Of a DNA stretch of 64,000 bases, positions 8,216 through 15,847 are shown piece by piece (the stretch's first letter is position 1; each line of letters opens with the position of its first letter). The notes under the pieces were generated by a model. That model had not been told where the DNA came from, made no database searches, and was given only the letters and a program-made list of their open reading frames with translations. A program made the translations under genes and the position numbers. The stretch is from Streptomyces sp. AC512_CC834 (GTDB taxonomy: Bacteria > Actinomycetota > Actinomycetes > Streptomycetales > Streptomycetaceae), in contig NZ_JAGMUO010000113.1 in NCBI RefSeq assembly GCF_019049325.1, forward strand, positions 42,630 to 106,629, written 5' to 3'.

Positions 8216-9208
8216 TCAGCCGACGAGGTTGTCGGCCATTTCCTCCTCGCCGAGGTTGGCGTCCGTGCCGGCGATACCGAGGTCGGAGGCGCGCTTGTCC
8301 GCCATGGCCAGCAGGCGGCGGATGCGGCCGGCGACGGCGTCCTTGGTCAGCGGCGGGTCGGCGAGGGCGCCCAGCTCCTCCAGGGAGGCCTGCTTGTGCT
8401 CCATGCGGAGCCGGCCCGCGGCGGCGAGGTGCTCGGGCACGTCGTCGGCGAGGATCTCCAGGGCGCGCTGGACCCGGGCGCCGGCGGCGACGGCCGCGCG
8501 GGCCGAGCGGCGCAGGTTGGCGTCGTCGAAGTTGGCGAGGCGGTTGGCGGTGGCCCGGACCTCGCGCCGCAGCCTGCGCTCCTCCCAGGCCAGCACCGCG
8601 TCGTGGGCGCCGAGCCGGGTGAGCAGGGCGCCGATCGCGTCGCCGTCGCGGACCACGACCCGGTCCACGCCGCGCACCTCGCGGGCCTTGGCGGGGATCG
8701 AGAGCCGACGGGCGGCGCCGACCAGGGCGAGCGCGGCCTCGGGGCCGGGGCAGGTCACCTCCAGGGAGGAGGAGCGGCCGGGCTCGGTGAGCGAACCGTG
8801 CGCGAGGAAGGCCCCGCGCCAGGCGGCCTCGGCGTCGCAGGTGGCCCCCGAGACCACCTGCGGCGGCAGACCCCGGATCGGGCGGCCGCGGCCGTCCACC
8901 AGGCCGGTCTGCCGGGCGAGCTGGTCACCGCCCGCAACCACCCGAACGACGTAACGCGAACCGCGGCGCAGCCCGCCCGGCGCCATCACGATCAGCTCCG
9001 AGCTGTGCCCGAAGATCTCCAGGATGTCCTGCTTGAGCCGGCGGGCCGCCCGCGCGGTGTCCAGCTCCGCCTCGATCACGATGCGCCCGCTCACCAGGTG
9101 AAGGCCGCCGGCGAACCGCAGAATGGCGGAGACCTCCGCCTTTCTGCAGCAGGTCCGGGTGACGGGGAGCCGGGAGATCTCATCCTTCACCGCTGCCGTC
9201 ATCGCCAT
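8216..9208 (-). CDS. whiA: Sporulation regulator WhiA
   Basis: A 330-residue WhiA-family DNA-binding protein. It has an N-terminal LAGLIDADG-homing-endonuclease-like fold (AAVKDEISRLPV through the VRDGDAIGALLTRLGA segment) and a C-terminal helix-turn-helix (LADPPLTKDAVAGRIRRLL). In Streptomyces WhiA works with WhiB to switch on sporulation septation genes. Two starts are possible: ATG at 9208, and ATG at 9202, which overlaps the yvcK stop as ATGA. The latter would give 328 residues and tight coupling. It is the last gene of the operon, followed by the terminator at 8010-8050. Confidence 0.95.
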   Translation of the reverse strand: MAMTAAVKDEISRLPVTRTCCRKAEVSAILRFAGGLHLVSGRIVIEAELDTARAARRLKQDILEIFGHSSELIVMAPGGLRRGSRYVVRVVAGGDQLARQTGLVDGRGRPIRGLPPQVVSGATCDAEAAWRGAFLAHGSLTEPGRSSSLEVTCPGPEAALALVGAARRLSIPAKAREVRGVDRVVVRDGDAIGALLTRLGAHDAVLAWEERRLRREVRATANRLANFDDANLRRSARAAVAAGARVQRALEILADDVPEHLAAAGRLRMEHKQASLEELGALADPPLTKDAVAGRIRRLLAMADKRASDLGIAGTDANLGEEEMADNLVG

Positions 9209-10290
9209 GGGCCGATCCTTCCATGCATCCGAAAAATACGGTCGTACGCGGCGGCCAGCAGCTCCGGGTCGTGCCTCGGGGTCCCGTCGGTCCGGGCGAC
9301 CGGAGCCAGCTCGACCGCGGCGCCGAACCGTTTCGCGGCGTCGGTGAGCGAGTCACGGTCGGGCACGGCGGCCTCGTCGGCCAGCACCACGTCCAGGGCG
9401 AGTTTAGGGGCGTGTCGTCCCAAAACCTCCAAATGACGCTGCGGAGAGAAGCCCTCGGTTTCTCCGGGCTGCGGGGCGAGGTTCAGCGAGAGCACCCGGC
9501 GGGCCTTCGTCTCGACCAGCGCGTCCAGCAGATCCGGCACGAGCAGGTGCGGAATGACGGAGGAGAACCACGAGCCGGGGCCCAGCACCACCCAGTCGGC
9601 GTCCAGGACGGCGTCGACCGCGTCGACGACGGCGGGCGGACCGCCCGGCACCAGGTGCACGGACTGCACCTCGCCGGGCGTGAGTGCCACGGTCGCCTGT
9701 CCCCGTACGGTCTCCACCTCGTCGGGCCGGTCGGGGTCGTGGCCCTTGACCAGGGCCTGGAGCTCCAGCGGGACGGCGGACATGGGCAGCACGCGCCCGT
9801 GCGCGCCGAGCAGCTTGCCCACCAGGTCCAGCGCCTGGACATGGTCGCCGAGCTGCTCCCACAGGGCGACGATCAGCAGATTGCCGACCGCGTGTTCGTG
9901 CAGGTCGCCCTGGGACTGGAAGCGGTGCTGGATGACGCGGGCCCAGGTCTGGCCCCAGTCGTCGTCGCCGCACAGCGCGGCCAGCGCCTTGCGCAGGTCG
10001 CCGGGCGGCAGGACGCCCAGCTCGTCGCGCAGACGCCCGCTGGAGCCGCCGTCGTCGGCGACGGTGACGACGGCGGTGAGGTCGCCGGTGATCCGGCGCA
10101 GTGCGGCGAGCGAGGCGGACAGGCCCATGCCGCCGCCGAGGGCGACCACCTTGGGCTGGGCGCCCCGGCGGCGCGGCTTGCCACCGCGCGCCTGTTCGGG
10201 CCGGGCGGTGCGGGCGTCGGCGGGTCTGCCGCCGCGTCCCTCGGGCACCACCCGGCGCAGCCTGCTCAGCCGCGGAGTACGTCCTGTCAT
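9199..10290 (-). CDS. YvcK/CofD-like protein (gluconeogenesis factor family)
   Basis: A 363-residue protein of the YvcK family, UDP-sugar-binding proteins related to the CofD phospho-lactate transferase and linked in other bacteria to carbon metabolism and cell-wall control. The nucleotide-binding motif VVALGGGMGLSASL is at residues 48-61, after a basic, disordered N-terminus of about 45 residues. VADDGGSSGRLRDELG and PPGDLRKALAAL follow. It overlaps whiA by 4-10 nt and starts 7 nt after the rapZ stop, the standard rapZ-yvcK-whiA order of Gram-positives. Confidence 0.93.
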   Translation of the reverse strand: MTGRTPRLSRLRRVVPEGRGGRPADARTARPEQARGGKPRRRGAQPKVVALGGGMGLSASLAALRRITGDLTAVVTVADDGGSSGRLRDELGVLPPGDLRKALAALCGDDDWGQTWARVIQHRFQSQGDLHEHAVGNLLIVALWEQLGDHVQALDLVGKLLGAHGRVLPMSAVPLELQALVKGHDPDRPDEVETVRGQATVALTPGEVQSVHLVPGGPPAVVDAVDAVLDADWVVLGPGSWFSSVIPHLLVPDLLDALVETKARRVLSLNLAPQPGETEGFSPQRHLEVLGRHAPKLALDVVLADEAAVPDRDSLTDAAKRFGAAVELAPVARTDGTPRHDPELLAAAYDRIFRMHGRIGPWR

Positions 10291-10297
10291 TCCCCTG

Positions 10298-11368
10298 TCA
10301 TTCCCGTCCCATGTCCCGGTGGACGACCACCGTCTCCACGCCCTCGGCGGCGAGCCGGGCGGCGAGCTTCTCCGACATGGCCACGGACCGGTGCTTGCCG
10401 CCGGTGCAGCCGACGGCGACGGTCACATAGCGCTTGCCCTCCCGACGGTAGCCCGCGGCGATCAGTTGGAGCAGCTCGGCGTAGCGGTCGAGGAACTCCT
10501 TGGCCCCGGGCTGGTTGAGGACGTAGCTCGACACCTCCTCGTTGAGGCCCGTGAAGGGGCGCAGCTCCGGCACCCAGTGCGGGTTGGGCAGGAACCGCAT
10601 GTCGACGACGAGGTCGGCGTCGACCGGGAGGCCGTACTTGAAGCCGAAGGACATCACCGTGGCCCGCAGCTCGGGCTCCTCGTCGCCCGCGAACTGGGCG
10701 TCCATCTTGGCGCGCAGCTCGTGCACGTTGAGACTGGAGGTGTCGATCACCAGGTCGGCGTCGCCGCGCAGCTCGCGCAGGAGTTCCCGCTCGGCGGCGA
10801 TGCCGTCGACGATGCGGCCGTCGCCCTGGAGGGGATGCGGGCGGCGCACCGACTCGAAGCGGCGTACCAGCGCGTCGTCGGAGGACTCCAGGAAGACGAT
10901 CCGCCGGGTGACGCCGCGGGCGTCGAGGTCCGCGAGGGACTCGCGCAGGTTGTCGAAGAAGCGCCGGCCGCGGACGTCGACGACGACCGCGATGCGGGCG
11001 ACGTTGCCCTGGGAACGGGCGCCGAGCTCCACCATGGTGGGGATCAGCGCGGGCGGGAGGTTGTCGACGACGAACCAGCCCAGGTCCTCCAGACACTTGG
11101 CGGCCGTCGAGCGGCCGGCTCCGGACATGCCGGAGATGATCACCAGCTCGGGGATGGCCGCCTCGTGCGCCCCGGCCGCTTCCTTGCCCGTACTCACCTG
11201 TGCTCCGTCGTCCTGGCGCGGCTCGGAGCCGGCCGTCTGCGGGCCCGTGTCCTCGCCGGTCGTGCCGTGGGCCCGTTCTGGCCCCGTGGTCGGCCCTGCC
11301 TGTTCTCGCCCCGTCGTAGGCCCGGTCTGTTCTCGCCCCGCTGTGGCCTGTGCCTCGTGCTCGGTCAT
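10298..11368 (-). CDS. rapZ: RapZ/YvcJ-family P-loop nucleotide-binding protein with a repetitive N-terminal extension
   Basis: A 356-residue member of the RapZ family; in E. coli the protein is an adaptor for RNase E processing of the GlmZ sRNA, while in Gram-positives the role is less clear. The core starts near residue 74 with the Walker A motif SGMSGAGRST, then FVVDNLPP. The C-terminal RNA-binding-type domain ends in AVGCTGGKHRSVAMSEKLA. The first 73 residues are a low-complexity extension with the repeat GREQxGPTTG, encoded by near-identical DNA repeats at about 11280-11345. The start ATG overlaps the uvrC stop by 4 nt (11365-11368). Confidence 0.93.
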   Translation of the reverse strand: MTEHEAQATAGREQTGPTTGREQAGPTTGPERAHGTTGEDTGPQTAGSEPRQDDGAQVSTGKEAAGAHEAAIPELVIISGMSGAGRSTAAKCLEDLGWFVVDNLPPALIPTMVELGARSQGNVARIAVVVDVRGRRFFDNLRESLADLDARGVTRRIVFLESSDDALVRRFESVRRPHPLQGDGRIVDGIAAERELLRELRGDADLVIDTSSLNVHELRAKMDAQFAGDEEPELRATVMSFGFKYGLPVDADLVVDMRFLPNPHWVPELRPFTGLNEEVSSYVLNQPGAKEFLDRYAELLQLIAAGYRREGKRYVTVAVGCTGGKHRSVAMSEKLAARLAAEGVETVVVHRDMGRE

Positions 11369-13884
11369 CTCTCCTGCCCCCGTCGTTCGTCCGGGGTGCC
11401 CGCGGACACGGGCTCCCCCGGGGCATCCGCCCTCGTCTCGGGTGCCCCGTCCTCGTCATCCATGATCTCTCCGGTCGCCGTGTTCACGGCGGGAGCGGCC
11501 GGGGTGGCCCCGGCGAGGGCGACGGCCACGGTCTCGGCCGTCTTGCGGCCTATGCCGGGCACCTCGCAGATCTGGTCGATCGTCGCCGACCGCAGCTTCT
11601 TCACCGAACCGAAGTGCTTGATCAGCGCCTGCTTGCGGGTCTCCCCCAGGCCGGGCACGTCGTCCAGCGGACTGGAGCGGAAGCGCTTGGCGCGCTTGGC
11701 GCGCTGGTATGTGATCGCGAACCGGTGGGCCTCGTCGCGGACCCGTTGCAGCAGGTACAGGCCCTCGCTGGTGCGGGGCAGGACGACCGGGTCGTCCTCA
11801 CGGGGCAGCCAGACCTCCTCCAGACGCTTGGCGAGACCACAGACGGCGATGTCGTCGATGCCCAGCTCGTCCAGCGCCCGCTGGGCGGCCGCGACCTGCG
11901 GCTGCCCGCCGTCGACGACGACGAGCTGGGGCGGGTAGGCGAAGCGCTTGGGACGGCCGTCGTCGTCCTTGAGCGCCGGGCCGTCCATGAGGTCGGCACC
12001 GTCGTCCGAAGCGGCTTGCCCGGACGTCCCGCCCACACGGCCAACGACACCCGGACCACCGGGCCCACCCTCCCCGTGCGGCGCACCTTCGCCGTGCGGT
12101 GCGCCCTGCCCGTGGGGCGCGGCTTGCCCGTGGGACGCGCCCTGCCTGTGCGGCGCGGATTGGCCGTGCGGCGCACCTTCGCCGTAGAGCGCGCCCTGCC
12201 CCTGGGGCGCGGATTGCCCATGGGGCGGGGTTGGGCCGTCCGTGACGGGTCGGCCGTCGGGCGCCGGTTCGCCGTTCGTGGTGCGTGTGCCGTTCATGGC
12301 GGCTGCGGTGTCCTCGGCTGCTTGGCCGTCCGTGGCGGGTGCGGCATCCCCGGCAGGTGCCGCGTCCCCGGCGGGTGCGGCACCCGCCGCGAGTGCGGCA
12401 TCCGCGGTGGGTGCGGCGGGTGCCGCGTTCGTGTGTTGATCGCCGTTGTCCGGTTCGTCGCCGTCCACCCACTCGCCGGTCCTCTCCTTCTCGGCGAGAT
12501 AGCGGCGGAAGCGGCGGGTGATGACCTCGTGCATGGAACGGACGTCGTCCTGTCCCGCGAAGCCCTTGATCTGGAATCGGCGGTATTCGCTCTTCCGGGC
12601 CAGCCCGTCCTCGAAGACGACCATGGAGGCCACGACGTCGTCGCCCTGGAGGTGCGAGATGTCGTAGCACTCGATCCGGAGCGGGGCGCTGTCCAGATCG
12701 AGGGCTTCGGCGATCTCCTCCAGGGCGCGCGAGCGCGTCGTCAGGTCGGAGGCGCGCTTGGTCTTGTGCAGCACGAGGGCCTGCTGCGCGTTGCGCTGGA
12801 CGGTCTCCATCAGCGCCTTCTTGTCGCCGCGCTGCGGGATGCGCAGCGACACGCCCGACCCACGGCGGTCGGTCAGCCACTGCTGGACGGGCTCCACCGG
12901 GTCGGGCAGGGCGGGGACCAGGACCTCCTTGGGGACGGCGTCCCCGGTCTCCTCGCCGTACAACTGCTGGAGGGCGTGCTCGACGAGGGCGCCGGTGGTG
13001 ACCTCCTCCACCTTGTCGGTGACCCAGCCGCGCTGGCCGCGCACGCGTCCGCCGCGTACGTGGAAGATCTGGACCGCGGCCTCCAGCTCGTCCTCGGCGA
13101 CCGCGATCAGGTCGGCGTCGGTGGCGTCGGCGAGCACGACCGCGCTCTTCTCCATCGCCTTCTTGAGGGCTCCGATGTCGTCGCGCAGGCGAGCGGCCCG
13201 CTCGTACTCCATCTCCTCGGCCGCCTCGGCCATCCGCCCCTCCAGGCGGCGCAGGTAGGCGCCCGTGCGGCCGGCCATGAAGTCGCAGAACTCCTCGGCC
13301 AGCTCCCGGTGCTCCTCGGCGGAAACCCGCTCCACGCAGGGGGCGGAGCACTTGCCGATGTAGCCGAGCAGACAGGGTCGGCCGGTGCGGACGGCGTTCT
13401 TGAAGACGCCGGCGGAGCAGGTGCGCACCGGGAAGACGCGCAGCAGGAGGTCGACCGTGTCGCGGATCGCCCAGGCGTGCCCGTACGGCCCGAAGTAGCG
13501 CACGCCCTTCTTCTTGTGGCCGCGCATCACCTGTACGCGCGGGAACTCCTCGTTCATCGTCACCGCGAGGTACGGGTAGCTCTTGTCGTCGCGGTACTTG
13601 ACGTTGAACCGGGGGTCGTACTCCTTGATCCAGGAGTACTCGAGCTGCAGCGCCTCGACCTCCGTGGACACCACCGTCCACTCCACGGACGCCGCGGTGG
13701 TGACCATGGTGCGGGTGCGGGGGTGGAGGTTCGCCAGGTCCTGGAAGTAGTTCGCCAGGCGCTGGCGCAGGCTCTTCGCCTTTCCGACATAGATCACCCG
13801 GCGGTGCTCGTCACGGAACCTGTACACCCCCGGGGAGTCCGGGATCTCTCCCGGCCTGGGGCGGTAGCTGGAGGGGTCGGCCAT
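11365..13884 (-). CDS. uvrC: Excinuclease ABC subunit C with a long low-complexity insert
   Basis: An 839-residue UvrC, the nuclease subunit of UvrABC repair. In order: GIY-YIG domain (SPGVYRF, VIYVGKAKSLRQR, residues 17-95), UVR motif (about 205-240), RNase H-like endonuclease domain (YDISHLQGDDVVAS near 407, PPQLVVVDGGQPQV near 651) and tandem HhH motifs (DDVPGLGETR, CEVPGIGRKTAE). Residues about 470-645 are an Ala/Gly/Pro/His-rich insert placed inside the endonuclease domain, including GAPHGQ-type repeats, so the protein is well above the usual 600-730 residues. It is the first gene of the uvrC-rapZ-yvcK-whiA operon, with a DNA-damage-type promoter at 13892-13914. Confidence 0.96.
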   Translation of the reverse strand: MADPSSYRPRPGEIPDSPGVYRFRDEHRRVIYVGKAKSLRQRLANYFQDLANLHPRTRTMVTTAASVEWTVVSTEVEALQLEYSWIKEYDPRFNVKYRDDKSYPYLAVTMNEEFPRVQVMRGHKKKGVRYFGPYGHAWAIRDTVDLLLRVFPVRTCSAGVFKNAVRTGRPCLLGYIGKCSAPCVERVSAEEHRELAEEFCDFMAGRTGAYLRRLEGRMAEAAEEMEYERAARLRDDIGALKKAMEKSAVVLADATDADLIAVAEDELEAAVQIFHVRGGRVRGQRGWVTDKVEEVTTGALVEHALQQLYGEETGDAVPKEVLVPALPDPVEPVQQWLTDRRGSGVSLRIPQRGDKKALMETVQRNAQQALVLHKTKRASDLTTRSRALEEIAEALDLDSAPLRIECYDISHLQGDDVVASMVVFEDGLARKSEYRRFQIKGFAGQDDVRSMHEVITRRFRRYLAEKERTGEWVDGDEPDNGDQHTNAAPAAPTADAALAAGAAPAGDAAPAGDAAPATDGQAAEDTAAAMNGTRTTNGEPAPDGRPVTDGPTPPHGQSAPQGQGALYGEGAPHGQSAPHRQGASHGQAAPHGQGAPHGEGAPHGEGGPGGPGVVGRVGGTSGQAASDDGADLMDGPALKDDDGRPKRFAYPPQLVVVDGGQPQVAAAQRALDELGIDDIAVCGLAKRLEEVWLPREDDPVVLPRTSEGLYLLQRVRDEAHRFAITYQRAKRAKRFRSSPLDDVPGLGETRKQALIKHFGSVKKLRSATIDQICEVPGIGRKTAETVAVALAGATPAAPAVNTATGEIMDDEDGAPETRADAPGEPVSAGTPDERRGQER
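12066..12234 (-). repeat. 18-bp tandem repeats inside uvrC
   Basis: About nine degenerate 18-bp units encode GAPHGQ-like hexapeptides (uvrC residues 551-607). They form the repeat core of the insert in the nuclease domain and stay in frame, so the protein is not broken. Confidence 0.8.
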
Positions 13885-13891
13885 GACTCAC

Positions 13892-13914
13892 ACCCTACTG
13901 GCGAGGACCGACAC
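13892..13914 (-). promoter_or_regulatory. DNA-damage-type promoter of the uvrC operon
   Basis: The minus strand reads GTGTCGGTC-N8-TAGGGT, close to the TTGTCRGTG-N8-TAnnnT motif. The -10 ends 7 nt before the uvrC ATG, so transcription should start at or just before the first codon (leaderless). The remaining gap to 14234 holds short inverted repeats (GTGTTG/CAACAC and GCTTCA/TGAAGC around 14071-14125) but no gene. Confidence 0.65.
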
Positions 13915-14234
13915 TTCGACGGGGCTGTGGACGACGGGCCGCACCCCCTGTGGACGGCCCACCGGGAAGCCCGGAGAGGACGCAGCGGGGCCGTTCGGTC
14001 ACGCCGCGTGGCCCCCGGGACGACGGGCCCGTGCGTTCTCGGCCAGGAGCGCGTGACGGTCGGGCGCCAGGTGTTGTCGGGACTAGGTCAACACGCTTCA
14101 ATGCGGGGGGACTCGGGGCCCTGAAGCGCGGCGTACGGATGTGAAGACCTCTGCGCCGCGACCGGGGGGCGGCCCCGGCCGATCCGTGTCGACGGTCTGA
14201 CCAGCCGCCGTGAACTTCACAGAAAGGCCCCTGC

Positions 14235-15185
14235 ATGCCGCACGCCACACAGCTCGCGGACGTCGCCACCGCGCAACTCGACTCGGCCCTGCGCGGTGGC
14301 CCCTTCCACGTCGCTCTGCGCGCCGCGATCGCCGCTCGCGGACTGCCGCTCCAGCGCGTGCAGCACCATCTGTCGCGCCACGGGGTGAAGGTGGGCGTCA
14401 CGAGTCTGAGCTACTGGCAGCAGGGCGCCCGCCGCCCGCAGCGCCCGGAGTCCCTGCGGGCCGTGCGGGCCCTGGAGGAGATACTCCAGTTGCCCGAGGA
14501 GTCGCTGATACGCCTGCTCGCCGAGGCCGACGAGGAGACCCCGGAGCGGCGGCCGGCCGCCCGCTCCTACCGCGCCCACCTGGCGGCCTCGGGCGTTCTG
14601 GACCAGCTCCTGGCCGAGCTGGAACACCCTTCGCCGGACGGCGGGGTGCACACCCTCGGGCACCACGAACGGATCCGGATCGGGCCGCGCCGCGAGCTGG
14701 CGGGACGCGAGTCGCACCACATCGTCCGCGCGCACCGCGACGGCGTCGACCGCTTCGTCGCCGTCCACTACGGCGATCCCGGATGCGCTCCCGAGCAGAT
14801 GACCGTGCACGCGCTGGAGAACTGCCGCACGGGACGTGTCCGCACCCATCAGGACACCGGTGTGCTCGTGACCGAGCTGCTCTTCGACACGCGGCTGCGG
14901 GCCGGCGACACCCATCTCTTCCGTTACGGCGTCGAGGACGGTACGGCCGGGGTGTCGCGCGAGTACGTGCGCGGGTTCGCCACGGCGGGCGGGCAGTACG
15001 CGCTCCAGGTGCGCTTCGACGCCGCGGCCCTGCCGGTGCGCTGCCACCGGTTCACACAGCACTCGCCGGCGGCACCGCGCGGCGGCCGGCAGGAGCTGAC
15101 TCTCAGCGGACAGCACCACTCGGTGCACCTCGTGGAGCCGCGGGTGCGGTCGGGGATGCTGGGGATCGGCTGGGACTGGGAGTAG
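14235..15185 (+). CDS. Helix-turn-helix-like regulatory protein, family not named
   Basis: A 316-residue protein. Residues about 20-100 look like an XRE/Cro-type helix-turn-helix (VALRAAIAARGLPLQRVQHHL, TSLSYWQQGARRPQRPESL, LEEILQLPEESL). The rest is a beta-rich domain without a motif I recognise (HERIRIGPRRELAGRESHHIVRAHRDGVDRF). It resembles a conserved Streptomyces hypothetical next to uvrC. The ATG at 14235 follows AGAAAGG. It converges on the Rieske gene with 17 nt between stops. A regulatory role is inferred from the HTH alone. Confidence 0.8.
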   Translation: MPHATQLADVATAQLDSALRGGPFHVALRAAIAARGLPLQRVQHHLSRHGVKVGVTSLSYWQQGARRPQRPESLRAVRALEEILQLPEESLIRLLAEADEETPERRPAARSYRAHLAASGVLDQLLAELEHPSPDGGVHTLGHHERIRIGPRRELAGRESHHIVRAHRDGVDRFVAVHYGDPGCAPEQMTVHALENCRTGRVRTHQDTGVLVTELLFDTRLRAGDTHLFRYGVEDGTAGVSREYVRGFATAGGQYALQVRFDAAALPVRCHRFTQHSPAAPRGGRQELTLSGQHHSVHLVEPRVRSGMLGIGWDWE

Positions 15186-15202
15186 GACGCCGGACGTGCC
15201 GG

Positions 15203-15628
15203 TCAGGTCCCGGGGCTCGCGACGATCCGGCCCTGCTCGACCTCGACCGGCAGTTCGATGAGCGGCGCGGTCGCCGGGGCGTGCAGCACCTCGCCGGTGC
15301 GGGCGTCGAACTCGCTGCCGTGGCAGGGGCAGACGAGCTTGGTTCCCTCCAGCTTCCTGATGGGGCACCCCGCGTGCGTGCAGACCGTGCTGAACGCCTT
15401 GAGGGAGCCGTCCTCGGCGCGGCTGACCACCACGTTCCCGTCCGTGTGGAGCTTGGTCGTGCCCTTGGCGACCTCTCCGTCCGCGCCGAGGTCCACGGGC
15501 GCGGTCGGCCTGGCCGGCGCGGCACCGTCGTCGCCCGGGGAGCAGGCGGCCAGGCCGAGTCCGGCGACGGGCGTGAGAGCCGCCGAGCGCAGGACGGTAC
15601 GGCGACTCGGGGCGGGGCGGCCGGGCAT
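15203..15628 (-). CDS. Exported Rieske [2Fe-2S] protein (Tat/lipoprotein type)
   Basis: A 141-residue exported Rieske protein. The N-terminus has an RR motif (SRRTVLR), a hydrophobic stretch and a lipobox-like LGLAAC with the Cys near residue 29, suggesting Tat export and lipid anchoring. The cluster-binding motifs CTHAGC and CPCHGSEF (two Cys-x-His pairs) are intact. Downstream of them is the typical GEVLHAPATAPL strand. The ATG at 15628 is preceded by GGAG. The partner electron donor is not evident nearby; the divergent LacI-kinase pair seems unrelated. Confidence 0.88.
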   Translation of the reverse strand: MPGRPAPSRRTVLRSAALTPVAGLGLAACSPGDDGAAPARPTAPVDLGADGEVAKGTTKLHTDGNVVVSRAEDGSLKAFSTVCTHAGCPIRKLEGTKLVCPCHGSEFDARTGEVLHAPATAPLIELPVEVEQGRIVASPGT

Positions 15629-15714
15629 GGAATCTCCACTGGTCGGGAGGGGCGTGCTGATGCAGGGCGACGATATCCGGAGCTTCCGGCCAGCGGGCGG
15701 GGCGGGTATGGACG

Positions 15715-15750
15715 ACGGACGTAAACGCTTGCGCAATCGTTTACGTCCGT
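15715..15750. promoter_or_regulatory. LacI-type operator, 13-bp perfect inverted repeat
   Basis: ACGGACGTAAACG (15715-15727) and CGTTTACGTCCGT (15738-15750) flank a 10-nt spacer. The AAACG...CGTTT core fits LacI-family operators. It lies between the divergent Rieske gene and the LacI gene, so autoregulation of the LacI-kinase pair is likely. Confidence 0.8.
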
Positions 15751-15847
15751 GCCCGGATGGGATACGGTCCCCGCCAGTACCCGCGCAAGCACACGCGGGG
15801 AGCCGGCACGACGGCAATACGCGACGGCAGTACGTGGGGAAGGGAGC

